A stretch of 64,000 bases of DNA, taken from Delphinus delphis. Lineage: Eukaryota; Chordata; Mammalia; Artiodactyla; Delphinidae. The notes under the pieces are model-generated. The model ran no database searches. It was given only the letters and a program-made list of their open reading frames with translations, and was not told the DNA's origin. Below, one piece after another: positions 1-10,639 of this stretch. The stretch is taken from positions 68,694,267-68,758,266 of the forward strand of contig NC_082689.1 in assembly GCF_949987515.2 (NCBI RefSeq). The letters are read 5' to 3'. The stretch's first letter is position 1; every line of letters starts with the position of its first letter. The translations under genes and the position numbers were made by a program.

Positions 1-189
1 CTTATCTCACTCAGTGGACTTAGGTTTTCATAGTTGAACAATCCTCCTTTGTAAATCACATTTCTATCTTGGCTTTCATGATGCCATGTTCAAATGTTTG
101 TTTTGTTTTTCTCCTTTCTTACCTCCCTGGCCCCTATAATTTGATCTCCATTTCTGGCTCATCAAAATGTGGCGCAGTGTTCTATGAAG

Positions 190-720
190 CCGAACTTGGT
201 CTTACACACCTGGCCAATTATATTGGCCAGCTATTGCTGTAGAACAAACAAGTACAAAATTTCAGTGGCATATGATATTAAAAATTTGCTTCTTCCTACG
301 TGTGTGTGGGTTGGCTGGAGAGGCTCTGCTGACCTTGGCTGGGCTTGGTCATGCATCCGTAGACTGGGGGTTGGATAGATAGATGGAATTAGCTGGGCAG
401 CTTTGATTCAAACTGAAGGTCTGCCAATAAGGCAGGTGGCTGTGATTTAGGTGTCTCCCATTCTTCTAGATTGCTGGGCTAGACAGAGCATGTTCTTCTT
501 GTGAAGATGGCAGAGGTGTAACGGGGAAAGCCAAAGCATACATTGTTTGTAAAGATTAGATTCAGAACTGGCACACTACCAATTCCATCCTTATTCCACT
601 GATCAAAGAACATCAAGAGTACGAAGTCAAGAAACATCAAGATACACTCTGCCTTTCGTGCAAGAAAGTGAATTATTATGTGACAAAGGATGTGGTTGTA
701 AGGATAAAGAATTGGAACCA
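190..720 (-). mobile_element. Ancient LTR-like relic (MaLR/MLT1-like), antisense
   Basis: The order of short motifs (TTGCTGTAGAACAAACA, a GTGGGTTGGCTGGAGAGGCTCTGCTG block, then CAGAACTGGCACACTACC and a CACTGATCAAAG block) resembles the antisense strand of old mammalian MaLR-type LTRs. Divergence is high and neither end is clear. The open frames across it do not resemble a known protein. The family name is a guess from motif order. Confidence 0.35.
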
Positions 721-747
721 TAACTCAACCTACCATACTAAACTTAC

Positions 748-1110
748 TTACTTTTGCCCCATAGCAGGATCTTTGCACATAATGTTCCCACTTTCTGGAA
801 TATTCTTCCTTTTAATATTTGCCTAACTGTGTTTTATGCAAGACTCATCTTTTCAGAACTATCTTTTCTGACCCTTATGGAATAATCAGCAATCTCCTCT
901 CACTTATTCACAGTACCCTATTGTTTCCTTATAGCAATGTGTAGTATTCTATGTATTATTTTATTTGTGTTTTTGGTTGTTTCTTCCTCCACAATTCAAG
1001 CTTCATGAGAGCAAAGAGGAGGTTTGTCATGTTCATCACTGTCCCTCAGCACCTAATGCAAGTTCTTGCATATGGTATTTAGTCAATAAATATTTGTTGA
1101 GAAATAAAAT
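748..1110 (+). mobile_element. L2 LINE, 3' end, sense
   Basis: This reads as the L2 3' end. In order it has TTTGCACATAATGTTCCC with CTTTCTGGAATATTCTTCC, a stretch about accessory-length downstream matching the L2 terminal ORF region, CTTCATGAGAGCAAAGAGG, and the terminal TATTTAGTCAATAAATATTTG. Any ORF crossing it (for example near 965-1324) is a chance frame in an ancient repeat. Confidence 0.75.
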
Positions 1111-1419
1111 TAAAAATATGACTGGGCTATTTGTTATTTTTTTATTGCAACGTTACAGGAAAAAAGGTAGAATCAAAAACATTATACCTAGCTTTTTATG
1201 CCCTAAATATTTCTTTGTTGTGGTTGAAAGGACAAGGCCAGTAAGACAGTTATTAAGGATAATGAAGTCTTATTTTCGTTTTCTTTTCTTCTCCTTTTTG
1301 TTTCAGATATTTTGTTACTGTTAGAAAAATTTCATTTTCTAACCTACAGTGAAATAACATCACAAAAGCAAAGAGACCAGTTAGAACATTATTGGAATTG
1401 TCAAGATGAGATAATTACT

Positions 1420-1965
1420 TGGAGTAGATTGGCAAAACAAATAGGAGATTTGGGAGGAAGATAGTTCTACCATGAACATGTAGAGTTGAAGGGGTTTATG
1501 AAACATCTAGTAGGCCATTGGGAAGGTAGGCCCAAGAAAGATATCTAGTAGGTCTCAAGAAATATAGGCCGGAGAAATAAATTTGTTAAATGTTAATAGA
1601 TAGTAATTGTAGCCATGGCAGTGGGTAATATTGTCTCTAGAGAATAAGTAAAGAGAGAGAATGAAAGATGAACTTTTTCCTAAAAAGCTCCAACATTTAA
1701 AGTTTAGTTGGAGAAGATGAAACAAAAAATGAAAATGAGAATACACAATTAAAAAGGTAGGAGGAACACTATGCCATCACAGATCACAATGGAAGACAAT
1801 GTTTTCTGAAAGAGAAAATAGTAAACTAGGTTGACTGCTGTTGAAAGGTTAAATACAATATGAGAAGAAGAGTATCCATTGGATATGGACATGTAGAAGG
1901 CCTGTTTTATGCTATCAAGAGCAGATCAGAGGTGTCCTGTGGGTGGAAGCTAGAATGGAGTAGAC
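1420..1965 (-). mobile_element. Probable L2 fragment, antisense
   Basis: Purine-rich sequence contains TTTTCTGAAAGAGAAAATAG followed by GACTGCTGTTGAAAGGTTAA and, further on, a GGTGTCCTGTGGGTGGAAGC-like block. This order resembles the antisense strand of internal L2 sequence. No open frame of interest remains. Identification is by general resemblance only. Confidence 0.35.
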
Positions 1966-2147
1966 GGCATATCAAATAAGGGCCAGAAATAAAGTAAGCA
2001 GGTGTAGATTTCTCTCTGAGAAGTTTCTCCAGGAAGGGGAAGAGGTATGAATGTAAAATTATCATTCCTCCATATAAGTCTTATATCACTCCTGGGATCT
2101 TCCTCTTCTCCCTTGTCACATGAAGTAGTCAAATATCTAGATATGGA

Positions 2148-2275
2148 CTAGTTAGCCCTGGGTTTGACTCTTAGCCCCACCAATTACCAGTTATTTTATT
2201 TAAGCGCTAAGCCTCAGTTCCTCATATGTAAAAATGGGGATAATAATACCAAATCTACTGTCATCCATAAGTATC
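2148..2275 (+). repeat. MIR SINE
   Basis: The sequence has the MIR pattern: GGGTTTGACTCTTAGCCCCACC, then the core, then GCCTCAGTTCCTCATATGTAAAAATGGGGATAATAATACC, here described in pieces. It is an ancient, truncated copy. Confidence 0.75.
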
Positions 2276-2756
2276 AAAGACATGATTCATGAGAATATGG
2301 CTGTCATAGAGGACATGCTTCATAAAAATTTGATTTTAAAAGGGTAAATTACAAATACTTTAGAAACAAAGTACACTTTGTCAAACTGAGGGCCTTTTAA
2401 GATATTTTAAAAATTAATTTCTTGTCTTTCACTTTGGTTCTATACTTTGTTTTACTCTTCTGTGATAGTATTTTCATTTCTCTTCACCTTTTCTCTCTTC
2501 ATTAGTATCCATTCCATCAAGGTTTGGAAATACTTTATGTTCTTTGTCCTCCCTTTGACTTTCTGATTACCTGAACTTTTCTCCCTGGGTGCCTCCAGTA
2601 TCCTTACATAATAGTTGCAATGTAGGTGATTCCCCAGACTGCATTTCCTTCCCTTACACCCCAATCTCTCTGGGCAGGTATTTATTTATGTCATTTGTTA
2701 CTTATCTCTTGGGGGCCTATTAATTTTAAACACTAAACAAAATGGTTCAGTAGCTT
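2276..2756. other. No recognised element (about 480 bp)
   Basis: AT-rich sequence in which I see no gene, repeat family or regulatory site that I can name. The 70-codon antisense open frame near 2452-2664 has no recognisable motif and is probably chance. Confidence 0.5.
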
Positions 2757-2975
2757 ACTCTCACACAGCATGTATTTCATGATGGACAGTTATTCTGTGT
2801 CAAGCACTGTCATATATAACACCCTTTTTTTTCTTATAATAACCCTATGAGGTATGTAATTAGTATTATCCTCATTTTGTCGATGAGGAAACTAAAGTGC
2901 AGAGAGGTTGAGAAACTTGTCCAAGAAACACAGTTACTAAATGGTGAAATTATTATGCTCTACAGGTCCATAGAC
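2757..2975 (-). repeat. MIR SINE, antisense
   Basis: The antisense MIR signature is clear: CAAGCACTGTCATATATAAC, AACCCTATGAGGTATG, CATTTTGTCGATGAGGAAAC and GAGAGGTTGAGAAACTTG in order, ending in an ACACAGTTACTAAATGGTGA block. Confidence 0.8.
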
Positions 2976-3342
2976 TCTTGTTGCAACTCCAAAATCCAAA
3001 AATTCTAAAAACCATACATTTTAAAATTCATTTTCTGGCAAGAGAAACTTAACCTTAACATGACAGTCCAGGTGCCTAAGACAGCAGTAATATCAAGACA
3101 AAACTTTTTTCAGCATAAGGACACCCAAACATGTTTGCAGGTGGAAGGGAAGGTACTCATGGAAGAAAAAGAAAATACATTATTTCGACACATATATACT
3201 TAACTATATTTTTTCTACTTGACACTATGCTGAGTTCTGAGTATTCAGTGATGAACTCAGCATCGTCTCTGGCCTCATGGAGTCCATATTCCATAGAGGA
3301 TAGAACAAGATTTCAGAGGAGGCAGGAGGAGGTGGGATTAAG
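2976..3342. other. No recognised element (about 370 bp)
   Basis: Unique-looking sequence. No gene or repeat was recognised. Confidence 0.5.
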
Positions 3343-3531
3343 CAGAGTGTGATGCAAAGTGTGGTCCAGTGATGGCAGCATCAGCACCACCTGGGAGCCT
3401 TGCAGAAATGCGAATTCCCAGGCTCTCAGGCACACTGCATCAGAGTCTCTGCCAGTGAGGCCTTGGAATCTGTGTACTAACACACTCTTTACCTGATTCC
3501 TATGCACACTCAAGTGTGAGAATCACTGATC
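3343..3531 (+). mobile_element. MER5A-like hAT DNA transposon fossil
   Basis: This is a non-autonomous hAT (Charlie-type) element. It has GTGGTCCAGTGATGGCAGC, CATCAGCACCACCTGGGAGC, GCAGAAATGCGAATTCCCAG and the terminal CAAGTGTGAGAATCACTGAT. The length of about 185 bp is near the full-length MER5A. The start and end read as imperfect terminal inverted repeats. Confidence 0.85.
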
Positions 3532-3944
3532 TAGAGCACATGTAGATGGATCAGCCTTGTTAGGAAGAAAGAAACGAATGGGAAAAGATAGTGAAGTCCT
3601 GAGGTATGGTGAAATGAGACACGGTAGATTACACCAGATGTTGACTTTTTATTGAAGTAGGAGTGAGGTCACCTGCTGAGCATATACTCCCTGCTTTTGG
3701 TCCCTCTGCAGTTATATCTCCCACTATGTCCCTACATAATCTGCACTCTAGCCAGTGTTTCCTAAACACAACTAGCACCCTTTCTATCTCCTAGTCTTTC
3801 CCATTTATCTGAAGTGCCTTCCTGTTCCTCTAAATTTATTGAGGTGTCCCCTCCCCACTTTGAGTCAGTGTAGCCTTCTCATAGAAATGCCTTTCTTAGG
3901 AATTCCTGTTGCAGCCTGTAGAATATAGGTTTACTACAGTACAG
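3532..3944. other. No recognised element (about 410 bp)
   Basis: No gene or repeat recognised in this interval. Confidence 0.45.
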
Positions 3945-4125
3945 ACTCTGAAGCCAGGTGAATGGGTTTATATCTCCTCTACAACTTAACATGTGATTTG
4001 GGGGAAAGTTCTAAGTTGACTGAACTTCAGTTTCTTCATTGTAAATTGGAGATGATAATAGTATCTACCTCACAGGTACACTTGGCACATAGTAAGCAAT
4101 CTTTAAATGTTAGCATTTATTGTTT
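3945..4125 (+). repeat. MIR SINE
   Basis: MIR order is visible: CAGACTCTGAAGCCAGGTGAA, ACTTCAGTTTCTTCATTGTA, GGAGATGATAATAGTATCTA, and CACAGGTACACTTGGCACAT, ending with a TAGTAAGC-type tail. Confidence 0.75.
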
Positions 4126-4171
4126 ATTACCTATTCCATGCTTGCTGTCAGCATATGCTATCTACATAGTT

Positions 4172-4262
4172 ATTTTCTATATATATATCTCTATATAAAC
4201 ATGCATACATCATACATTATATATGTATACACACATATATGTCACACACATGCACATACAGG
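4172..4262. repeat. TA/CA-rich simple repeat
   Basis: Interrupted TATA and (CA)n/(TACA)n tracts. The interval from here to 4552 contains no other recognised feature. Confidence 0.7.
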
Positions 4263-4552
4263 TTCTCTTTTTACTTGAAAGTCAGGGCTGAATCTTAGTT
4301 GCACAACTCCATCTATCTCCAAACAGCTGTCTGAGGAGTTAATAAATGCACTGAATAAATGATGATATAATAGTTCTCCATTTTATGCTTTCTGTTTTGA
4401 GTTCTGGTCCAGATCATCCCTCTTAACATATCCTACACAGTATCTCAAAACTGTATTTCATATTATTGCTTTGATGGGTTCATTATTAGCCTCAGAGGAG
4501 GAACCAGTGATATGATAAGAACACTGAGCCTTGAATTTGAACACATCTATTT

Positions 4553-4704
4553 CAGGGTTTTTCAATCTCAGCACTATTGGTGCTTTAAGGCACCGATTGT
4601 ATTGGCACTGTGAAGTTATACAGAGGATAATTATGTGTCCTTTGTATTGAAGAATGTTTGTCAGTATCCCTAGCTTCTACATACTGGATGCCACTAGTGC
4701 CCCC
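4553..4704 (-). mobile_element. MER20 DNA transposon, left part
   Basis: This is one end of a MER20 hAT fossil. It begins with the TIR-like CAGGGTTTTTCAATCTCAGC followed by ACTATTGGTGC and continues to CTGGATGCCACTAGTGCCCCC. The element stops where a poly(T) tract starts and resumes at 9961, so the L1 between them was inserted into it. Confidence 0.8.
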
Positions 4705-4979
4705 TTTTTTTTTTTTCAATTTTTGAATTTTATTTATTTTTTTATACAACAGGTTCTTATTAGTCATCAACTGTATACACATCAGTGTATACATGTCCAT
4801 CCCAATCGCCCAATTCATCCCCACGCCCTCACGGCTTTCCCCCCCTTAGTGTCCATACGTTTGTTCTCTACATCTGTGTCTCAACTTCTGCCCTGCAAAT
4901 CAGTTCATCTGTACCATTTTTTTAGGTTCCACATACATGCGTTAATATACGATATTTGTTTTTCTCTTTCTGACTTACT

Positions 4980-7900
4980 TCACAATGTATGACAGTCTCT
5001 AGATCCATCCACGTCTCAACAAATGACCCAATTTCGTGCCTTTAAATGGCTGAGTAATATTCCATGGTATATATGTACCACATCTTCTTTATCCATTCGT
5101 CTGTCGATGGGCATTTAGGTTGAATCCATGACCTGGCTATTGTAAATAGTGCTGCAATGAACATTGGGGTGCATGTCTTTTTGAATTATGTTTTTTCTCT
5201 GGGTATATGCCCAGTAGTAGGATCATATGGTAATTTTATTTCTAGTTTTTTAAGGAACCTCCATACTGTTCTCCATAGTGGCTGTATCAATTTACATTCC
5301 CACCAACAATGCAAGAGGGTTCCCTTTTCTCCACACCCTCTCCAGCATTTGTTGTTTGTAGATTTTCTGATGATGCCCATTCTAACTGGTGTGAGGTGAT
5401 ACCTCATTGTAGTTTTGATTTGCATTTCTCTAATAATTAGTGATGTTGAGCAGCTTTTCATGTGTTTCCTGGCCATCTGTATGTCGTCTCTGGAGAAATG
5501 TCTATTTAGGTCTTATGCCCATTTTTGGATTGGGTTGTTTGTTTCTTTAATATTGAGCTGCATGAGCTGTTTATATATTTTGGAGATTAATCCTTTGTCC
5601 GTTGACTCGTTTGCAAGTATTTTCTCCCATTCTGAGGATTGTCTTTTCGTCTTGTTTATGGTTTCCTTTGCTGTACAAAAGTTTTGAAGTTTCATTAGGT
5701 CCCATTTGTTTATTATTGTTTTTCTTTCCATTACTCTAGGAGGTGGGTCAAAACAGATCTTGCTGTGATTTATGTCAAAGAGTGTTCTTCCTATGTTTTC
5801 CTCTAAGAGTTTGATAGTGTCTGGTCTTACATTTAGGCCTCTAATCCATTTTGAGTTTATTTTTGTGTATGGTGTTAGGAAGTGTGCTAATTTCATTCTT
5901 TTACATGTAGCTGTCCAGTTTTCCCAGCACAACTTATTGAAGAGACTGTCTTTTCTCCGTTGTATATCCTTGCCTCCTTTGTCATAGATTAGTTGACCAT
6001 AGGTGCGTGGGTTTATCTCTGGGCTTTCTATCTTGTTGCATTGATCTATGTTTCTGATTTTGTGCCAGTATCATATTGTCTTGAATACTGGAGCTTTGTA
6101 GTGTAGTCTGAAGTCAGGGAGTCTGATTCCTCCAGCTCTGATTTTTTCCCTCAAGACTGCTTTGTCTATTTGGGGTCTTTTGTGTCTCCATACAAATTTC
6201 AAGATTTTTTGTTCTAGTTCCTTAAAAAAATACCATTGGTAATTTGATAGGGATTGCATTGAATCTGTAGATTGCTTTGGGTAGTAAAGTCATTTTCACA
6301 ATATTGACTCTTCCAATCCAAGAACATGGTATATCTCTCCATCTTTGTGTGTCATCTTTGATTTCTTTCATCAGTGTCTTATAGTTTTCTGCATACAGTT
6401 CTTTTGTCTCCCTAGGTAGGTTTATTCCTAGGCATTTTATTCTTTTTGTTGCAATGGTAAATGGGAGTGTTCCCTTAATTTCTCTTTCTGATCTTTCATT
6501 GTTAGTGTATAGGAATGCAAGAGATGTCTGTGCATTAATTTTGTATCCTGCAACTTTACCAAATTCATTGATTAACTCTAGTAGTTTTCTGGTGGCATCC
6601 TTAGGGTTATCTAAGTATAGTATCATCATCTGCAAACAGTGACAGTTTTACTTCTTCTTTTCCAATTTGTATTCCTTTTCTTTTTCTTCTTTGACAGCCA
6701 TTGCTAGGACTTCCAAAACTATGTTGAATAATAGTGGTGAGAGTGGACATCCTTGTCTTGTCCCTGATCTTAGAGGAAATGCTTTCAGTTTTTCACCATT
6801 GAGAATGATGTTGGCTGTGGGTTTGTTATATATGGCCTTTATTATGTTGAGGTCGGTTCCCTCTATGCCCACTTTCTGGAGAGTTTTTATCATAAATGGG
6901 TGTTGAACTTTGTCAAAAGCTTTTTTTGCATCTATTGAGAGGATCATATGGTTTTTCTTCTTCAATTTGTTAATATGGTGTATCACATTGATTGATTTGT
7001 GTATATTGAAAAATGCTTGCCTCCCTGGGGTAAATCCCAGTCGATCATGGTGTATGATCCTTTTAATGTATTGTTGGATTCTGTTTGCTAGTATTTTGTT
7101 GAGGATTTTTGCATCTATATTCATCAGTGATACTGGTCTGTAAGTTTCTTTTTTTGTAGGATCCTTGTCTGGTTTTGGTATTAGGGTGATGGTGGTCTCA
7201 TAGAATGAGTTTGGCAGTGTTCCTTCCTCTTCAATTTTTTGGAAGAGTTTGAGAAGGATGGATGTTAGCTCTTCTCTAAATGTTTGATAGAATTCACCTG
7301 TGAAGCCATCTGGTCCTGGACTTTTGTTTTTTGGAAGATTTTTAATCACAGTTTCAATTTCATTACTTGTGATTTGTCTGTTCATATTTTCTATATCTTC
7401 CTGGTTCAGTCTTGGAAGGTTGTGATTTTCTAAGAATTTGTTCATTTCTTCCAGGTTGTCCATGTTATTGGCATAGAGTTGCTTGTAGTAGTCTCTTAGG
7501 ATGCTTTGCATTTCTCTGGTATCTGTTGTAACTTCTCCTTTTTCATTTCTAATTTTATTGATTTGAGTCCTCTTTTTCTTGGTGAGTCTGGCTAATGTTT
7601 TATCAATTTTGTTTATCTTCTCAAAGAACCAGCTTTTAGTTTTATTGATATTTGCTGTTGTTTTCTTTGTTTCTATTTCATTTATTTCTGCTCTGATCTT
7701 TATGATTTCTTTCTTCTGCTAACTTTGGGTTTTGTTTGCTCTTCTTTCTCTAGTTCCTTTAGGTGTAACATTAGATTGTTTATTTGAGATTTTTCTTGTT
7801 TCTTGAGATAGGCTTATGTAGCTATGCACTCCCTCTTAGAACTGCTTTTGCTGCATCCCATGTGTTTTGGATCGTCCTGTTTTCATTGTCATTTATCTCT

Positions 7901-8774
7901 AGGTATTTTTTGATTTCCTCTTTGATTTCGTCAGTGATCTCTTGGTTATTTAGTAACGTATTGTTTAGCCTCCATGTGTTTGTGTTTTTTACGTTTTTTC
8001 CCCTGTAATTCATTTCTAATCTCATAGCATTGTGGTCAGAAAAGATGCTTGATATGATTTCAATTTTATGAAATTTACTGAGGCTTGATTTGTCACCCAA
8101 GATGTGATCTATCCTGGAGAATGTTCTGTGCACACTTGAGAAGAAAGTGTAGTCTGCTGTTTTTGGATGGAATGTCCTATAAATATCACATAAATCTCTC
8201 TGGTCTATTGTGTCATTTAAAGCTTCTGTTTCCTTATTTATTTTCATTTTGGATGATCTGTCCATTGGTGTAAGTGAGGTGTTAAAGTCCCCCACTATGA
8301 CTGTGTCACTGTCGATTTCCTCTTTTATAGCGGTTAGCAGTTGCCTTGTGTATTGAGGTGCTCCCATGTTGGGTGCATATATATTTATAATTGTTATATC
8401 TTCTTCTTGGACTGATCCCTTGATCATTATGTAGTGTCCTGCCTTGTCTCTTGTAACATTCTTTATTTTAAAGTATATTTTATCTGATGTGAGTATTGCT
8501 ACTCTAGCTTTCCTTGATTTCCATTTGCATGGAATATCTTTTTCCATCCTCTCACTTTCAGTCTGAATGTGTCCCTAGCTCTGAAGTTGGTCTCTTGTAG
8601 ACAGCATATATATGGGTCTTGTTTTTGTATCCATTCAGCAAGCCTGTGTCTTTTGGTTGGAGCATTTAATCCATTCATGTTTAAGGTAACTATAGATATG
8701 TATATTCCTATGACCATTTTCTTAATTGTTTTGGGTTTGCTTTTGTAGGTCCTTTTCTTCTCTTGTTTTCCCAC
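4980..8774 (-). pseudogene. L1 ORF2 (endonuclease-reverse transcriptase), frameshifted
   Basis: ORF2 encodes the L1 endonuclease, reverse transcriptase and C-terminal cysteine-rich region that carry out target-primed reverse transcription in the nucleus. Open pieces, in order on the minus strand, are 8774-8499 and 8547-7822 (APE-type endonuclease, with NMNGLNAPTKRHRL, QETNFRARDT, VGDFNTSLTPMDRS and SDHNAMRLE), 7511-6648 (RT fingers and palm, with [46 protein letters not shown] and [14 protein letters not shown]), 6635-6222, 6259-6071, 5932-5513 and 5476-5186 (HCWWEC cysteine motif). At least four frame changes separate them. The catalytic FADD segment near 6625-6660 is bracketed by two small deletions. 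The ORF1 stop at 8775-8777 abuts the first ORF2 reading segment, which opens with GTG; the functional ATG may lie slightly further in. Reading ends in the IYTMEYYSAI-type tail near 5050-5090. Confidence 0.92.
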
Positions 8775-9674
8775 TTAGAGAAGTTCCTTTAGCATTTGTT
8801 GTAGAGCTGGTTTGGTGGTGCTGAGTCCTCTTAGCTTTTTCTTGTCTGTAAAGCTTTTGATTTCTCTGTTGAATCTGAATGAGATCCTTGCCGGGTCGAG
8901 TAATCTTGGTTGTAGGCTCTTCCCTTTCATCACTTTAAGTATATCATGCCACTCCCTTCTGGCTTGTAGAGTTTCTGCTGAGAAATCAACTGTTAACCTT
9001 ATGGGAGTTCCCTTGTATGTTATTTGTCATTTTTCCCTTGCTGCTTTCAATAATTTTTCTTTGTCTTTAATTTTTACCAATTTGATTACTTTGTGTCTTG
9101 GCATGTTTCTCCTTGGGTTTATCCTGTATGGGACTCGCTGCGCTTTCTGGACTTGGGTGGCTATTTCCTTTCCCATGTTAGGGAAGTTTTTGACTATAAT
9201 CTCTTCAAATATTTATTCTGGTCCTTTCTCTCTTCTCCTTCTGGGGCCCATATAATGCGAATGTTGTTGCATTTAATGTTGTCCCAGAGGTCTCTTAGGC
9301 TGTCTTCATTTCCTTTCATTCTTTTTTCTTTATTCTGTTCCACAGCAGTGAATTCCACCATTCTGTCTTCTAGGTCACTTATCTGTTCTTCTGTCTTAGT
9401 TATTGTGCTATTGATTCCTTCTAGTGTAATTTTCATTTCAGTTATTGTATTGTTCATCTCTTTTTGTTTACTCATTAATTTTCTAGGTGTTTGTTAAACA
9501 TTTCTTGCATCTTCTCGATCTTTGCCTCCATTCTTTTTCCAAGGTCCTGGATCATCTTCACTATTATTATTCTGAATTCTTTTTCTGGAAGGTTACCTAT
9601 CTCCACTTCATTTAGTTGTTTTTCTGGGGTTTATCTTGTTCCTTCATCTGGTACATAGCCCTCTGCCTTTTCAT
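8775..9674 (-). pseudogene. L1 ORF1 (RNA-binding coiled-coil protein), frameshifted
   Basis: ORF1p trimerises through a coiled coil and coats L1 RNA. The longest open piece, 9475-9194, holds the coiled-coil end and the start of the RRM, with repeated E/K/I/L heptads and the hallmark segment RDLWDNIKCNNIRIIWAPEGE. Upstream, an AAGATGAAAAGGCAGAGG context puts the likely ATG at 9672-9674. Downstream, the C-terminal domain is readable only after a frame change, ending at TAA (8775-8777). The inferred length of about 300 codons fits the family. An open frame on the opposite strand at 8812-9255 is its shadow. Confidence 0.85.
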
Positions 9675-9960
9675 CTTGTTTGTCTTTCTGTGAATGTGGT
9701 TTTTGTCCCACAAGCTGCAGGATTGTAGTTCTTCTTGCTTCTGCTCTCTGCCCTCTGGTGGATGAGGCTGTCTAAGAGGTGTGTAAGTTTCCTGATGGGA
9801 GGGACTGGTGGTTGGTAGAGCTGACTGTTGCTATGGTGGGCAGAGCTTAGTAAAACTTCAATCCACTTGACTGCTGATGGGTGGGGCTGGGTTCCCTCCA
9901 TGTTGGTTGTTTGGCGTGAGGCAACCCAGCACTGGAGCCTACCTGGGCTCTTTGGTGGGA
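9675..9960 (-). promoter_or_regulatory. Partial L1 5' UTR (internal promoter region)
   Basis: The GC-richer stretch between the ORF1 start and the right-hand target-site duplication matches the position and character of an L1 5' UTR, which normally holds an internal Pol II promoter. At about 285 bp it is shorter than complete mammalian L1 5' UTRs, so it is probably 5'-truncated. Promoter activity is an inference from position. Confidence 0.5.
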
Positions 9961-10051
9961 AGTGCCCCTATTTTAGTTGTGTTAATAATAAATGTGTCTA
10001 GACATTACCAAATGCCCCTAAAGGGCAAAATTGCCCTAGTTGAGAACAACT
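9961..10051 (-). mobile_element. MER20 DNA transposon, right part
   Basis: MER20 resumes right of the L1 with GTGTCTAGACATTACCAAATG, CCCCTAAAGGGCAAAATTGCC and the terminal AGTTGAGAACAACTGGTCT, which corresponds to the inverted repeat at the other end. Together with 4553-4704 it forms one split element. Confidence 0.8.
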
Positions 10052-10094
10052 GGTCTCCCATTTTTTGCTCTATTTATATTTGAACTTTGTCATT

Positions 10095-10620
10095 GTTTAG
10101 CTCTATGCAACCTTGGTTAGGTCACTCCACTACTCTAAGCCTCAGGTACCTCATTTATAAAATGTGCATAAAAGGGACTTCTCTGGTGACACAGTGGTTA
10201 AGAATCTGCCTGCCAGTGCAGGGGACACAGGTTCGAGCACTGGTTCAGGAAGATCCCACATGCCGCAGAGCAACTAAGCCCATGTGCCACAACTACTGAG
10301 CCTGCACTCTAGAGCCCACGAGCCACAACTACTGAGTCCATGTTCCACGACTACTGAAGCCTGCGTGCCTAGAGCTTGTGCTCTGCAACAAGAGAAGCCA
10401 CTGCAATGAGGAGCCTGCACACCGCAACGAAGAGTAGCCCCCGCTTGCGGCAACTAGAGAAAGCCCGCACACAGCGATGAAGACCCAGTGCAGCCAAAAA
10501 TAAAAATTAATTAATTAATTAATTAAATCAAATGTGCATGATAATAGCTACCACACAAGAGTGTTATAAAGACTAAATGAGAGGCTGTATTGCAGTGGCT
10601 TACACAAAAGTGTATCAATA
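10095..10620 (+). repeat. MIR SINE split by a CHR-1 SINE
   Basis: The left half (10095-10169) has GCAACCTTGGTTAGGTCACT and CCTCAGGTACCTCATTTATA. The right half (10530-10620) has GATAATAGCTACCACACAAG and ATAAAGACTAAATGAGAGGC. The two halves join into one MIR once the SINE at 10174-10529 is removed. Confidence 0.8.
10174..10529 (+). mobile_element. CHR-1-type tRNA-derived SINE
   Basis: The SINE starts GGGACTTCTCTGGTGACACA and contains an A-box-like region (ACAGTGGTTAAGAATC) and a B box (GGTTCGAGCAC), the internal Pol III promoter elements. A tRNA-unrelated body follows with repeated CACAACTACTGAG blocks, then an (AATT)n tail. The direct repeat AAATGTGCAT at 10160-10169 and 10530-10539 is its target-site duplication inside a MIR. 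L1 machinery mobilises such SINEs. Confidence 0.93.
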
Positions 10621-10639
10621 ATACAATTTGTTAATCTCA

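Larger units (their letters stand above)
4705..9960 (-). mobile_element. Nearly full-length L1 retrotransposon, antisense
   Basis: The L1 reads right to left: a partial 5' UTR (about 9675-9960), ORF1 (about 8775-9674), ORF2 (about 4980-8774), a 3' UTR, and a poly(A) tail seen as poly(T) at 4705-4716. The interrupted MER20 flanks it. AGTGCCCC occurs at 4696-4703 and again at 9961-9968, consistent with a target-site duplication next to the A-rich tail typical of L1 target-primed reverse transcription. Both ORFs contain frameshifts, so the copy is dead, but open segments of up to 287 codons survive and suggest moderate age. The 3' UTR differs from the other L1 tails in this window. Confidence 0.95.

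Noticed and set aside
6648..7511. A 287-codon open frame, the longest in the window, as a host gene
   Set aside because: It is the reverse-transcriptase part of L1 ORF2 and is flanked by frameshifted remainder of the same element.
8812..9497. Plus-strand open frames of 147 and 134 codons with hydrophobic, membrane-like translations
   Set aside because: They are antisense shadows of L1 ORF1. The T-rich strand gives L/F/S-rich translations that mimic membrane proteins.
10174..10529. A functional tRNA gene
   Set aside because: The A and B boxes belong to a tRNA-derived SINE; there is no cloverleaf, and a SINE body and tail follow.
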